DNA from: Ferrovibrio sp.
Lineage (GTDB): Bacteria > Pseudomonadota > Alphaproteobacteria > Ferrovibrionales > Ferrovibrionaceae
Direction: 5' to 3'
Assembly: GCF_019636075.1 (NCBI RefSeq)
Contig: NZ_JAHBYG010000018.1
Coordinates: 1-64,000, forward strand
DNA: 64,000 nucleotides
Part shown: one piece after another, positions 26,780 through 36,507 of the stretch
Layout of the letters: each line of letters starts with the position of its first letter
Position numbering within the stretch: position 1 is the first letter of the stretch
Notes under the pieces: model-generated
The model's database searches: none
Seen by the model: the letters and a program-made list of their open reading frames with translations, nothing else
Told to the model about the DNA's origin: nothing
Program-made: the position numbers and the translations under genes

Positions 26780-28717
26780 ATGACGATGTACCATCTGATC
26801 GTTTTCCTGCCGCTGCTGGCGTCTATCGTCGCCGGCCTGGGCGGCCGCCGTATCGGCGATGTGGCCAGCATGGCCGTCACCACGGGGTCCGTGGTGCTGT
26901 CGGCCGTGTTGTCCTGGGTGGCCTTCTACCTGGTGATCTACAAGGGCGATGTCAGCACCGTGAAGGTGCTGGACTGGATCGAGTCCGGCAGCTTCAGCGT
27001 GGATTGGGCGCTGAAGGTGGACCAGCTCACCGCCGTGATGCTGGTGGTGGTCAACTCGGTATCCGCCCTGGTGCATATCTATTCCATCGGCTACATGAGC
27101 CACGATCCGCACCGCGCGCGTTTCTTCTCGTATCTGTCGCTGTTCACCTTCGCGATGCTGATGCTGATCACGTCCGACAACTTCCTGCAGCTGTATTTCG
27201 GCTGGGAAGGCGTGGGCCTGGCCTCCTATCTGCTGATCGGCTTCTGGTATAAGCGGCCCTCGGCCAGCGCTGCCGCCATCAAGGCCTTCGTGGTCAACCG
27301 CGTGGGCGATTTCGGCTTCGCGCTCGGCATCATGGCTTTGTTCCTCACCGTGGGTTCGGTGAATTTCGACGTGGTGTTCAAGGCGGCGCCGGAACTGGCC
27401 GGCAAGACCTTCCACTTCCTGTGGAAGGATTGGGACATCCTCACGGTGGCCACCTTCCTGCTGTTCCTCGGCGCCATGGGCAAGTCGGCTCAGCTCGGCC
27501 TGCATACCTGGCTGCCCGATGCCATGGAGGGCCCGACCCCGGTTTCCGCCCTGATCCATGCCGCAACCATGGTCACCGCCGGCGTATTCATGGTTGCGCG
27601 TTGCTCGCCGATCTTCGAATACGCGCCCACCACGCTGCAGATCGTGGCCGTGGTCGGCGCCAGCACGGCGTTCTTCGCCGCCACGGTCGGCCTGGCGCAG
27701 AACGACATCAAGCGCGTGATCGCGTATTCAACTTGCTCGCAGTTGGGCTACATGTTCTTCGCCCTTGGTGTCTCGGCCTACCCAGCGGCGATTTTCCACC
27801 TGTTCACCCACGCCTTCTTCAAGGCCCTGCTGTTCCTGGGCGCCGGTTCGGTGATCCATGCCGTGGATGGCGAGCAGGATATGCGCCGCATGGGCGGCCT
27901 GTGGAAGCATATCAAGCTCACCTATGCGATGATGTGGATCGGCAGCCTGGCGCTGGCCGGCCTGCCATTCTTCGCCGGCTTCTATTCCAAGGACATGATC
28001 CTGGAGGCCGCCTTCGCCTCGGGCACCGGGGTGGGGCAGTATGCCTTCATTCTCGGCATGGCCGCCGCCGTGCTCACCGCCTTCTATTCCTGGCGCCTGA
28101 TTTTCATGACCTTCCACGGCAAGCCGCGTGCCGACCATCATGTGATGGAGCATGTGCATGAAAGCCCGATGGTAATGCTGTTCCCGCTCTTCGTGCTGGC
28201 TTTCGGCGCGGTCTTCGCGGGCTTTGCTTTCCATAACGGTTTCATCGGCCATGACCTGAAAGCCTTCTGGGGCGACAGCCTGTTGATCCTGGATCAGCAC
28301 AAGGCGATGGAGAATGCCCATCATGTGCCGCTCTGGGTGAAGCTTGGGCCCATCGTGGTTGGTCTGGTCGGCATCGCGGTGGCCTGGCTGGCCTATGTGA
28401 AATACACCGAGATCCCCGGCAATGCCGCCAAGCAGCAGCGCCTGCTCTACAGCTTCCTGCTCAACAAGTGGTATTTCGACGAGCTGTACGACCGCATCTT
28501 CGTGCGGCCGTCGCTGTGGATCGGCCGCGTGTTGTGGAAGGGCGGGGATGGAAAGATCATCGATGGCCTGGGGCCGGATGGCTTTGCCGCCATCGTGGTG
28601 CGCCTGGCCAAGCGGGCCTCGGTTCTGCAAACCGGCTATGTCTACCATTATGCTTTTGCCATGCTGATCGGCGTGGCCGCCCTCGTGACCTACTTCTTCA
28701 CCCGCACGGGGCATTGA
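26780..28717 (+). CDS. nuoL: NADH-quinone oxidoreductase subunit L
   Basis: A 645-aa antiporter-like proton-pumping subunit with about 16 helices. Key text: [18 protein letters not shown] (conserved Glu of the lysine-glutamate pair), [45 protein letters not shown] and the broken-helix region [22 protein letters not shown]. The long C-terminal lateral helix that ties the pump modules together is present. One base before nuoM. Confidence 0.97.
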   Translation: MTMYHLIVFLPLLASIVAGLGGRRIGDVASMAVTTGSVVLSAVLSWVAFYLVIYKGDVSTVKVLDWIESGSFSVDWALKVDQLTAVMLVVVNSVSALVHIYSIGYMSHDPHRARFFSYLSLFTFAMLMLITSDNFLQLYFGWEGVGLASYLLIGFWYKRPSASAAAIKAFVVNRVGDFGFALGIMALFLTVGSVNFDVVFKAAPELAGKTFHFLWKDWDILTVATFLLFLGAMGKSAQLGLHTWLPDAMEGPTPVSALIHAATMVTAGVFMVARCSPIFEYAPTTLQIVAVVGASTAFFAATVGLAQNDIKRVIAYSTCSQLGYMFFALGVSAYPAAIFHLFTHAFFKALLFLGAGSVIHAVDGEQDMRRMGGLWKHIKLTYAMMWIGSLALAGLPFFAGFYSKDMILEAAFASGTGVGQYAFILGMAAAVLTAFYSWRLIFMTFHGKPRADHHVMEHVHESPMVMLFPLFVLAFGAVFAGFAFHNGFIGHDLKAFWGDSLLILDQHKAMENAHHVPLWVKLGPIVVGLVGIAVAWLAYVKYTEIPGNAAKQQRLLYSFLLNKWYFDELYDRIFVRPSLWIGRVLWKGGDGKIIDGLGPDGFAAIVVRLAKRASVLQTGYVYHYAFAMLIGVAALVTYFFTRTGH

Positions 28718-28718
28718 G

Positions 28719-30227
28719 ATGACCGCCATGCCCTTGCTTTCGATCGTCACCTTCCTGCCGCTGGTCGGCGCCGCCTTCATCCTGCTGGCCCGCGGGCCGG
28801 AAGAGATCGTGGCCCGCAATGCTCGCAACGCCGCGCTCTGGACCACTGTGATCACCTTCGCGGTGTCGCTGCTGATCTGGATCGAATTCGATAATTCCAC
28901 CGCCGCCTTCCAGTTCGTGGAAAAGCATGAATGGCTGGCGCCGGGCATCAGCTACCACATGGGTGTGGACGGCATTTCCATGCTGTTCGTCATCCTCACC
29001 ACCTTCCTGATGCCGCTTTGCATCCTGGCCTCATGGGATGCCATCGAGCATCGCGTGAAGGAATACATGGTCGCCTTCCTGGTGATGGAGACCCTGATGA
29101 TCGGCGTGTTCTGCGCGCTCGATCTGGTGCTGTTCTATCTGTTCTTCGAGGCCGGCCTGATCCCGATGTTCCTGATCATCGGCATCTGGGGCGGCAAGCG
29201 CCGCATCTATGCCAGCTTCAAGTTCTTCCTCTACACCCTGCTGGGTTCGCTGCTGCTGCTGCTGGCGCTGCTCTACATGTATTTCCAGGCCGGCACTACC
29301 GACATTCCCACACTGATGAAGCATGCCTTCGATCCGGGCGTGCAGAAATGGCTGTGGCTTGCCTTCTTCGCTTCCTTCGCCGTGAAGGTGCCGATGTGGC
29401 CGGTGCATACCTGGCTGCCCGACGCCCACGTTGAGGCGCCCACGGCGGGTTCGGTGATCCTGGCCGGCGTGATGCTGAAGATGGGCGGCTACGGCTTCAT
29501 CCGCTTCTCCATCCCGATGTTCCCCGATGCCAGCCTGTATTTCGCGCCGCTGGTATTCGGCCTCAGCGTGGTGGCGATCATCTACACCTCGCTGGTGGCG
29601 CTGGTGCAGGAGGATATGAAGAAGCTGATTGCCTATTCCTCGGTGGCCCATATGGGCTTCGTCACCATGGGCACATTCAGCCTCACGCTGCAGGGCGTGC
29701 AGGGCGCGATCTTCCAGATGCTCAGCCATGGCATCGTGTCGGGCGCGCTGTTCCTCTGCGTCGGCGTGGTTTACGACCGCCTGCATACCCGCGAAATCGC
29801 CCGCTATGGCGGCCTGGTCAATATCATGCCGAAATACGCCGTGGTGTTCATGCTGTTCACCATGGCCAATGTGGGCCTGCCGGGCACGTCGGGTTTTGTC
29901 GGCGAAATGCTCACCCTGGTCGGTGCCTTCAAGGCCAATACCTGGGTGGCGCTGCTGGCCACCACCGGCGTGATCCTTTCTGCCGCCTATGCGCTCTGGC
30001 TGTATCGCCGGGTGATTTTCGGCGAACTCACCAAAGACGACCTGAAGGCGATGACCGATCTTTCGCCGCGTGAAGTGGCGATTATCGCGCCGCTGGTTTT
30101 CCTCACCCTGTTCATGGGCATTTATCCGGCGCCGTTCCTCGATGTGATGGCGGTGTCGGTGAACAACCTGCTGGATCAGCATCAAGCCGCGATTGCCGCC
30201 GTCAAGGCGGCGGTGGCAGCCAAGTAG
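28719..30227 (+). CDS. nuoM: NADH-quinone oxidoreductase subunit M
   Basis: A 502-aa antiporter-like subunit with about 14 helices. [55 protein letters not shown] and [14 protein letters not shown] are the ND4 signatures with the pumping Glu and Lys. Only one base separates it from nuoL. Confidence 0.97.
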   Translation: MTAMPLLSIVTFLPLVGAAFILLARGPEEIVARNARNAALWTTVITFAVSLLIWIEFDNSTAAFQFVEKHEWLAPGISYHMGVDGISMLFVILTTFLMPLCILASWDAIEHRVKEYMVAFLVMETLMIGVFCALDLVLFYLFFEAGLIPMFLIIGIWGGKRRIYASFKFFLYTLLGSLLLLLALLYMYFQAGTTDIPTLMKHAFDPGVQKWLWLAFFASFAVKVPMWPVHTWLPDAHVEAPTAGSVILAGVMLKMGGYGFIRFSIPMFPDASLYFAPLVFGLSVVAIIYTSLVALVQEDMKKLIAYSSVAHMGFVTMGTFSLTLQGVQGAIFQMLSHGIVSGALFLCVGVVYDRLHTREIARYGGLVNIMPKYAVVFMLFTMANVGLPGTSGFVGEMLTLVGAFKANTWVALLATTGVILSAAYALWLYRRVIFGELTKDDLKAMTDLSPREVAIIAPLVFLTLFMGIYPAPFLDVMAVSVNNLLDQHQAAIAAVKAAVAAK

Positions 30228-30238
30228 GAGTATCGGCG

Positions 30239-31681
30239 ATGACCTTCGCTTCGCTGGCGCCCGTTTATCCCGAACTCTGGCTTGCCGTTGCCGCCATGGC
30301 GCTGCTGCTGCTGGGAGTGTTTCGCGGCGAGGGCTCCACCCGCCTGGTTTCTTGGCTCGGCGTGGCCGCTCTGGTGGTTACGCTTGTGCTGGTGCGGGCG
30401 CAGCCGGCCGAAAGCCAGAGCGCCTTCGGCGGCATGTTCCTGGCCGATGGCTTCGCGCGGTTCGCCAAGCTGCTGATCCTGATCGGCTCGGGCTTCGCCA
30501 TCGTGCAGTCGCTCGGTTATATCAAATATAACCGGATGGATCGTTTCGAATATCCGGTGCTCATCCTGCTGGCTAGCGTCGGCATGATGATGATGGTTTC
30601 GGCCAACGATCTGATGTCGCTTTATCTCGGCTTGGAATTGCAGAGCCTGTCGCTTTATGTGCTGGCGGCCTTCAAGCGCGACAGCGAGCGTGCCACCGAG
30701 GCCGGCCTGAAGTATTTCGTGCTGGGCGCTTTGTCGTCGGGCATGCTGCTTTATGGCTCTTCGCTGATCTATGGCTTCACCGGCTCCACCGGCTTCGTGC
30801 AGATCGCGGAAGCCGTGAAGGCCAGCGGCAGCCATGCTTCGATCGGTTTGATCGTGGGTATCGTGTTTCTCTCCGCCGGCCTGGCTTTCAAGGTTTCGGC
30901 GGTGCCCTTCCATATGTGGGTGCCCGATGTGTATGAGGGCGCGCCCACGCCGGTTACGGCTTTCTTCGCCGTGGCGCCCAAGATTGCCGCCGTTGCATTG
31001 TTCTGCCGTGCCATGCTCAGCCCGTTCGGCGATATCGCCGCCGATTGGCAGCAGATCATCATCGTGATCAGCGCGCTCAGCATGCTGCTCGGTGCCTTTG
31101 CCGCCATCGCGCAAAACAACATCAAGCGCCTGATGGCTTATTCCTCCATCGGCCATGTCGGCTATGCCCTGGTGGGCCTGGCCGCCGGCACCGAAGAAGG
31201 CGTGCGCGGCATCCTGATCTATCTGGCGATTTATCTGGCCATGAATGTGGGTACCTTCGCCTGCATCCTGTCGATGCGTCACCGCGACAGTCTGGTGGAA
31301 GGCGTGTCGGATCTGGCCGGCCTGGCCAAAACCCATCCCTTCATGGCGTTCCTGTTGGCGGGCTTCATGTTCTCGCTGGCTGGTGTGCCGCCGCTGGCCG
31401 GTTTCTTCGGCAAGTTCTACATCTTCATGGCCGCCATCAATGCCAAGCTGTATGCGCTGGCTGTGTTGGGCATGCTGAGCAGCGTGGTGAGCGCTTATTA
31501 TTATCTGCGCATCGTCAAGATCATGTATTTCGACGAGGCCGACGAACCGCTGTCCAAGCCGCTGCGCACCGAACTCGGTGCGGTGATGGGCATCACCGGC
31601 CTGTTCACCCTGCTGTTCTTCGTCTATCCGGCACCGTTGCTGGCTGCCGCCCAGGCGGCTGCGAAAACCCTGTTCCCGTAA
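30239..31681 (+). CDS. nuoN: NADH-quinone oxidoreductase subunit N
   Basis: A 480-aa third antiporter-like subunit with about 14 helices. [37 protein letters not shown] is the ND2/NuoN signature, followed by [27 protein letters not shown] and [18 protein letters not shown]. Last of the 14 subunits; all of nuoA-N is present in standard order with no extra genes between them, so a complete complex I is encoded. Confidence 0.97.
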   Translation: MTFASLAPVYPELWLAVAAMALLLLGVFRGEGSTRLVSWLGVAALVVTLVLVRAQPAESQSAFGGMFLADGFARFAKLLILIGSGFAIVQSLGYIKYNRMDRFEYPVLILLASVGMMMMVSANDLMSLYLGLELQSLSLYVLAAFKRDSERATEAGLKYFVLGALSSGMLLYGSSLIYGFTGSTGFVQIAEAVKASGSHASIGLIVGIVFLSAGLAFKVSAVPFHMWVPDVYEGAPTPVTAFFAVAPKIAAVALFCRAMLSPFGDIAADWQQIIIVISALSMLLGAFAAIAQNNIKRLMAYSSIGHVGYALVGLAAGTEEGVRGILIYLAIYLAMNVGTFACILSMRHRDSLVEGVSDLAGLAKTHPFMAFLLAGFMFSLAGVPPLAGFFGKFYIFMAAINAKLYALAVLGMLSSVVSAYYYLRIVKIMYFDEADEPLSKPLRTELGAVMGITGLFTLLFFVYPAPLLAAAQAAAKTLFP

Positions 31682-31710
31682 GGGGCGGGGTGAAGCGGGT
31701 CTGAGCCGCC

Positions 31711-32460
31711 ATGCTGTGGCGCCAGGTTGCCCTGGAGGCGGTGGATAGCACCAACGAGGAGGCCAAGCGGCGGGCCGAGGCCGGCGAGGCGGAAGGCCTT
31801 GCCATTACCGCACGCCGCCAGACGGCAGGGCGCGGCCGTCGCGGCCGGCAGTGGGAAAGCCCGGACGGCAACCTGTTCGTTTCCATGCTGCTGCGGCCGA
31901 GCCGCCCACCGATGGAAGCCGCCACGCTGTCTTTTCTATCCTGCCTGGCCATGGCCGAGGCAGTGGAGCGCGTGGCGCCGCATTTGGGGCCGGGCCTAGC
32001 CTGCAAATGGCCGAACGACCTGTTGCTGAATGGCGCCAAGCTTTGCGGCATCCTGCTGGAATCGCGCAACAAGCCGGGCAATGACGGCATGGGCGGCGGC
32101 ATCGATTACCTGATCATCGGCATCGGGGTGAATCTGGTTTATCATCCCGCCGATACACCTTACCCGGCCACCGATCTGGCAGCGCATGGCGTGGCGGTTA
32201 CCCGGGAAGAGTTTCTTGCCGTGCTGCTGGATCGTATCGGCGATTGGTATGATCGCTGGAGCCTGCAAGGTTTTGCACCGGTGCGCGAGGCTTGGCTGAA
32301 ACGGGCCCAGGGCCTGGGCCAGAAAATTGTAGTGCGGTTGCAGGCCAGCGAACTGCATGGCCGCTTCAAGGCGCTGGATGATACCGGCGCGCTGGTTCTG
32401 GAAACCGCCGATGGCGCCACCAGGATCGTTACCGCCGGAGATGTGTTTCCGGCCGCATAG
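31711..32460 (+). CDS. birA: Biotin--[acetyl-CoA-carboxylase] ligase, without repressor domain
   Basis: A 249-aa biotin protein ligase. The active-site loop is ARRQTAGRGRRGRQWESPDGN, with LACKWPNDLLLNGAKLCGILLE and GIGVNLVYHP. There is no N-terminal winged helix (the catalytic domain begins near residue 1), so this is a group-I ligase that cannot act as the biotin-operon repressor. It attaches biotin to the carrier subunit of acetyl-CoA and other carboxylases through biotinyl-AMP. Located directly after nuoN, its usual place in this bacterial group. Confidence 0.93.
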   Translation: MLWRQVALEAVDSTNEEAKRRAEAGEAEGLAITARRQTAGRGRRGRQWESPDGNLFVSMLLRPSRPPMEAATLSFLSCLAMAEAVERVAPHLGPGLACKWPNDLLLNGAKLCGILLESRNKPGNDGMGGGIDYLIIGIGVNLVYHPADTPYPATDLAAHGVAVTREEFLAVLLDRIGDWYDRWSLQGFAPVREAWLKRAQGLGQKIVVRLQASELHGRFKALDDTGALVLETADGATRIVTAGDVFPAA

Positions 32461-32472
32461 GGAGTGCACGTC

Positions 32473-33240
32473 ATGTTGCTGGCGATCAATGCAAACAACA
32501 CGAATGTTAAATTCGGGATATTCGACGGTGATCGTATCGTCGGCGAATGGCGCCAGCATACTTCGGCCATGCGCACCGCAGACGAACATGCGGTCTGGCT
32601 GTTCCAGCTCATGGCGATGGAAGGCATCGATCCGAAAAGCATCACCGATGCGGTGATTGGCAGCGTGGTGCCGCAGGCCTTGTTCAATCTGCGCCGGCTT
32701 TGTACCCGCTATTTCAATTGCACGCCGCTGGTGCTGGGCGAACCCGATGCGGTTTATGGTGTGCAGATCAAGGGGCAGGGGGCTGGTGCGGATCGTATCT
32801 GCAACACCGTGGGCGCCAGTATCATGTTTCCCAACACGCCGATGATCGTGGTGGATTTCGGCACCGCCACTACGTTTGACGTGGTGGATGAAGAGGGCAG
32901 CTATTGCGGCGGCGTGATCGCGCCGGGCATCAATCTGTCCATCGAGGCGCTGGTGAATGCCACCGCCTTGCTGCCGCGCATCGTGGTGGAAAAGCCATCC
33001 ATGGTGATCGGCACCAACACGGTTTCCTGCATGCATAGCGGCGTGTTCTGGGGGTATGTGGGCTTGATCGAAGGCATCGTCGCCCGCATCAAGGCCGAAT
33101 TCGGCAAGCCGATGAAGGTGATTTCCACCGGCGGCCTGGCGCCGGTTTTCGAGGGCGCCACCGATGTGATCGAAACCATCGTGCCCGATATCACCGGCCA
33201 GGGCCTGCGCGAAATCTATCGCCGCAGCCGGGGCCGCTAG
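32473..33240 (+). CDS. coaX: Type III pantothenate kinase
   Basis: The product is 255 aa. ATG 32473 has GGGAG 8 bases upstream and starts at the phosphate-binding motif (MLLAINANNTNVKFGIFDGD); GTG 32464 is a poorer choice. Other ASKHA motifs: GADRICNTVGA, IVVDFGTATTFDVVDEEG and ISTGGLAPVFEGAT. Type III enzymes phosphorylate pantothenate in the first step of coenzyme A synthesis, need a monovalent cation and are not inhibited by CoA. Twelve bases after birA and one before the RNase J gene. Confidence 0.95.
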   Translation: MLLAINANNTNVKFGIFDGDRIVGEWRQHTSAMRTADEHAVWLFQLMAMEGIDPKSITDAVIGSVVPQALFNLRRLCTRYFNCTPLVLGEPDAVYGVQIKGQGAGADRICNTVGASIMFPNTPMIVVDFGTATTFDVVDEEGSYCGGVIAPGINLSIEALVNATALLPRIVVEKPSMVIGTNTVSCMHSGVFWGYVGLIEGIVARIKAEFGKPMKVISTGGLAPVFEGATDVIETIVPDITGQGLREIYRRSRGR

Positions 33241-33241
33241 G

Positions 33242-34909
33242 ATGCCCAGCAGAGTGCCGGGGCGCAAAGACGACAGCCTGTATTTCCTGCCGTTGGGCGG
33301 TGCCAACGAGATCGGGATGAACCTGAATCTCTATGGCTATCGCAATCAATGGCTGATGGTGGATCTGGGCACCAGCTTTGCCGATGAAGGCCAGCCGGGC
33401 ATAGATATGGTGGTGCCCGATACCAGTTGGATTTCGGATCGGCGCGAAGATCTTCTGGGCCTGGTGATCACCCATGCCCATGAGGATCATCTCGGCGCCG
33501 TGGCGCATTGCTGGGAAGATCTGGAATGCCCCGTCTGGGCCACCGGCTTTGCCGCATCGGTATTGCGCCGCAAGCTGGCCGAGAAGGGGCTGGAAGATGA
33601 AGTGCCGGTGCATATCTACAAGCCGGGCGATACGATCCAGCTTGGGCCATTCAAGATCACCGCCATCGGCATCACTCATTCCACCCCGGAAAGCCAGGCC
33701 CTGGCCATCGAAACGCCCCATGGCGTGGTGCTGCATACCGGCGACTGGAAGCTCGATCCCGATCCGGTGCTTGGCCCGGCCAGCGAGATCGAAACCCTGC
33801 GCAATCTTGGTGATGCCGGCGTTCTGGCCATGGTCTGCGACAGCACCAATGTGTTCAATCGCGGCCGCTCTGGCTCGGAAGGCGAAGTGCGCGACAGCCT
33901 GCTGCAACTGCTGAAGGATCGGCCGGGGCGTATCGCCGTCACCACCTTCGCGTCCAATCTGGCGCGGGTTGATACGTTGCTCGGCGTTGCGCGTGCGCTT
34001 AAGCGCCATGTCTGCCTGCTCGGTCGTTCGTTGCATCGCTTCACGGAAGCTGCGCGCGAGAATGGCTATCTGCAGGATGTGCCGGCCTTTGTGGATGAAC
34101 GCGAGGCCGGCTATTTGCCGCGTGAAAGCGTGATGTACATTTGCACCGGTTGTCAGGGCGAGCCGCGTGGCGCGATGGCGCGCATTGCGTTCGATCAGCA
34201 TCCGCATGTGGTGCTCAGCCCCGGCGATCTCACGGTGTTTTCCTCCAAGATCATTCCGGGCAACGAGCGCGGCTTGTTTGCCATGCATAACGAGCTGGTG
34301 CGGCGCGGCATCGAGGTGATTACCGAGAAAGACGCCTTTGTGCATGTCTCCGGCCATCCCTCGCGCGATGAATTGGCCGAGATGTATGGCCTGGCGCGCC
34401 CGCAGATTGCCATTCCTGTGCATGGCGAACCGCGCCATCTGGTGGAGCATGCGCGCTTCGCCCAAAGCCTGCAGGTGCCCCATGGCCTGGTGCCGGCCAA
34501 TGGCGACATGGTGCGGCTGGCGCCGGGTTTGCCGGAGGTGGTGCAGCAGGTGCCGGCCGGTCGGTTGGCGGTGGATGGCGACGAGTTGATCCCGCTGCAA
34601 GGTGGCAGCCTGCAAAGCCGCCGCAAGCAGGCCTTCAACGGCTCGGCGCTGATCTCGCTGGCGGTGGACGAGGCCGGCATCCTGCAGGCGGCGCCGAAGC
34701 TGGCCCTGCTGGGTGTGGTGAATGGCGATGTGGATCTCACCGAAGCCGAGATCGCTGCCGAGATTGCCGTGGCCATCGACCGGCTGAAGCCCGGCCGCCA
34801 GCGCGATGACGCGGCGCTGCAAGACGCCGCCATCAAGGCGCTACGCCGCAACCTGAAGCCGATCACCGGCCGCAAACCGTTGATCGAAGTGCATATCCTG
34901 CGTTTGTGA
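33242..34909 (+). CDS. rnj: Ribonuclease J
   Basis: A 555-aa metallo-beta-lactamase/beta-CASP nuclease. The metal-binding HAHEDH is at residues 78-83; other metal and beta-CASP motifs are ITHSTPESQALAI, LHTGDWKLDPD, CDSTNVFNRGRSGSE, HVSGHPSRDEL and the C-terminal IPVHGEPRHL. RNase J has endo- and 5'-exonuclease activity and, in alphaproteobacteria, matures 5' ends of rRNA and some mRNAs alongside RNase E. The conserved coaX-rnj-mce order is seen across the class. The C-terminal domain (about 450-555) is present. Confidence 0.94.
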   Translation: MPSRVPGRKDDSLYFLPLGGANEIGMNLNLYGYRNQWLMVDLGTSFADEGQPGIDMVVPDTSWISDRREDLLGLVITHAHEDHLGAVAHCWEDLECPVWATGFAASVLRRKLAEKGLEDEVPVHIYKPGDTIQLGPFKITAIGITHSTPESQALAIETPHGVVLHTGDWKLDPDPVLGPASEIETLRNLGDAGVLAMVCDSTNVFNRGRSGSEGEVRDSLLQLLKDRPGRIAVTTFASNLARVDTLLGVARALKRHVCLLGRSLHRFTEAARENGYLQDVPAFVDEREAGYLPRESVMYICTGCQGEPRGAMARIAFDQHPHVVLSPGDLTVFSSKIIPGNERGLFAMHNELVRRGIEVITEKDAFVHVSGHPSRDELAEMYGLARPQIAIPVHGEPRHLVEHARFAQSLQVPHGLVPANGDMVRLAPGLPEVVQQVPAGRLAVDGDELIPLQGGSLQSRRKQAFNGSALISLAVDEAGILQAAPKLALLGVVNGDVDLTEAEIAAEIAVAIDRLKPGRQRDDAALQDAAIKALRRNLKPITGRKPLIEVHILRL

Positions 34910-34978
34910 ACACGCTTGTAATGAGCCGGTTTCCGCCTCATATATCTTGGCATAACCGCTAACCCGGGAGCCCGCCCC

Positions 34979-35383
34979 ATGATCGGTCGCCTCAACCATG
35001 TCGCTATTGCCGTGCCAGACTTGGCCGCCGCCACCGCCACCTATGCCGCCACGCTTGGCGCCAAGGTTTCGGCCCCGGTGCCGCAGCCCGATCATGGCGT
35101 AACGGTGGTGTTCGTCGATCTTGGCAATACCAAGATCGAATTGCTGCATCCGCTGGGTGAGGGTTCGCCCATCGCCAACTTCCTGGCCAAGAATGCCCAG
35201 GGCGGCATGCATCATGTCTGCTACGAGGTGGACGACATCATCGCCGCGCGCGACAAGCTGAAGGCCGAAGGGGCGCGCGTGCTGGGCGATGGCGAGCCGA
35301 AGATCGGCGCCCATGGCAAGCCCGTGCTGTTTCTGCACCCGAAGGATTTCTGCGGCACGCTGGTGGAACTGGAACAGGTCTGA
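34979..35383 (+). CDS. mce: Methylmalonyl-CoA epimerase
   Basis: A 134-aa vicinal-oxygen-chelate protein of two beta-alpha-beta modules. Metal ligand His in RLNHVAIAVPDL and in GGMHHVCYEVDDI, and the Glu near the end of CGTLVELEQV, fit the MCE family, as does IELLHPLGEGSPIANFLAKN. It interconverts (S)- and (R)-methylmalonyl-CoA so that propionyl-CoA can enter the TCA cycle. The other propionate-pathway genes are not in this window. Confidence 0.92.
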   Translation: MIGRLNHVAIAVPDLAAATATYAATLGAKVSAPVPQPDHGVTVVFVDLGNTKIELLHPLGEGSPIANFLAKNAQGGMHHVCYEVDDIIAARDKLKAEGARVLGDGEPKIGAHGKPVLFLHPKDFCGTLVELEQV

Positions 35384-35392
35384 GGCGGCGTT

Positions 35393-35659
35393 GTGAACTG
35401 GTTCAACAACACGGTCGCTTTTGTCGTCATCTATATGGTGACGCTGTTTTGCGTGCTGCCGATCGGTGTGCGCACGGCGGAAGAGGCGGGTGAGGCGCCG
35501 TTGCCCGGCCAGGCCACATCGGCGCCGGCAAACCCGCGCCTGGCCTTCAAATTCCTGCTCACCCTGGCGATTTCGGTTTTGTTGTTCGGCGTCTATTACG
35601 CGATAGGATATTTCGATCTATTGGGCTTGTCGGAGCTCTTTGGCCGCAACGCGGTCTAG
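35393..35659 (+). CDS. DUF1467 family membrane protein
   Basis: An 88-aa protein with GTG start at 35393, nine bases after mce. Two transmembrane helices (NTVAFVVIYMVTLFCVLPIGV and FKFLLTLAISVLLFGVYYAIG) joined by a polar loop with the DUF1467 text PIGVRTAEEAGE. Function unknown in the family; its usual neighbours are mce and proS, as here. Confidence 0.85.
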   Translation: MNWFNNTVAFVVIYMVTLFCVLPIGVRTAEEAGEAPLPGQATSAPANPRLAFKFLLTLAISVLLFGVYYAIGYFDLLGLSELFGRNAV

Positions 35660-35710
35660 CTCCACGCCAATGCATGCAATTTAGAAAGCATGCTTACGAG
35701 TGATTCTGAC

Positions 35711-35809
35711 AAAAAAATAGGAGCAAGGATGAACCCTGCTCCGTTTCCCGTCTCGCACGGGTAAGTTTAAGCCTCCCCAGACTTGGGCCGCCCGTTTCCA
35801 GGCGGTTGC
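35711..35809 (-). ncRNA. Candidate small RNA, about 100 nt
   Basis: Read on the minus strand, a promoter (35844-35816) is followed by a chain of stem-loops: CCGCC/GGCGG (35805-35801 with 35792-35788), CCCA/TGGG (35787-35776), CCCGT/ACGGG (35761-35747), then a terminator GGAGCAGG...CCTTGCTCC (35742-35720, one bulged base) followed by TATTTTTTT. It lies in the 241-bp gap between DUF1467 and the secreted orphan, antisense to both, and no convincing ORF fits. I recognise no named RNA family. A start near 35807-35810 gives about 97-100 nt. Confidence 0.55.
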
Positions 35810-35815
35810 ACAGTT

Positions 35816-35844
35816 TTTATAGCTAATTGCCTTGGTTCTGTCAC
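35816..35844 (-). promoter_or_regulatory. Promoter of the candidate small RNA
   Basis: On the minus strand GTGACA (35844-35839), 17-bp spacer, TATAAA (35821-35816): five of six matches at each hexamer to the vegetative consensus at optimal spacing. Confidence 0.55.
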
Positions 35845-35900
35845 CGATTATTTTCACAAAGCCCAACAGAATGTTAAGCCAGCCAGGATAAAGTGCAGGA

Positions 35901-36419
35901 ATGCATGCTAAGTCATTGATGCTTATTATCGCGGCAACGCTGCCCATAATCGAGGCAAGGGCACAACCGGCCGCAACCGGCTCGGAATCGGCCGAGTTAT
36001 CCACAATCGTGGCCATGAGTGCTGTCGATTGCCGTCGATTCCTGGCGACTCGGCCTGCTTCCGCTGCTCCGGTGGAGCATAAGCCGGAGGCCGGCGTGAC
36101 CTATCAGCCCGGCGTCGATGTAAAAGGCCGCCCGGTGGCGCCGGCTGATCTACAAAACGGCACTTCATCGATATTATCGCAGAATTTCGATTTAGAGCTG
36201 AAATTCACCTTGGCCGAATTGCTCGGCCCCCGGGCCGGCGCCTATGCCCAGGGGCGTGCTGGGGCGGCGCAGCTTACCGTCGGTCGGCTGCAATTCGATC
36301 CCGCCACCGGCCGGCTCAAGCTGGGCGACGAGCCGGTGCAGGCCCCGGCGCAGGCCGCCGCCGAGGATGCGGTGCTGAAAGCCTGCCGCGCGCATCTGGC
36401 GAAACCGCCCAAGCGGTGA
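35901..36419 (+). CDS. Secreted protein of unknown function
   Basis: The product is 172 aa, starting with a short signal peptide ([22 protein letters not shown]). The mature part is soluble, with a single Cys in [13 protein letters not shown] and one near the C-terminus ([10 protein letters not shown]) that could pair in the periplasm. The middle reads [20 protein letters not shown] then [35 protein letters not shown] recognise no family. The phrase [19 protein letters not shown] suggests an envelope protein with a conserved head region. It precedes proS by 88 bases but is probably independent. Confidence 0.6.
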   Translation: MHAKSLMLIIAATLPIIEARAQPAATGSESAELSTIVAMSAVDCRRFLATRPASAAPVEHKPEAGVTYQPGVDVKGRPVAPADLQNGTSSILSQNFDLELKFTLAELLGPRAGAYAQGRAGAAQLTVGRLQFDPATGRLKLGDEPVQAPAQAAAEDAVLKACRAHLAKPPKR

Positions 36420-36507
36420 GAGGCATGCCTTGCGGCAAGCTGGGCCGGGCCTTAAAAACGCCAGGATTGCCCCGCAAATACATCCAGAGCTTTTCCAAGG
36501 AAACCCC

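Noticed and set aside
31711..32460. BirA as biotin repressor
   Set aside because: No N-terminal helix-turn-helix; the ligase domain starts at the first residues.
35681..36016. 111-codon open frame on the minus strand over the small-RNA candidate
   Set aside because: It runs through the terminator hairpin and T-run and into the signal-peptide gene; composition and lack of motif argue against a protein.
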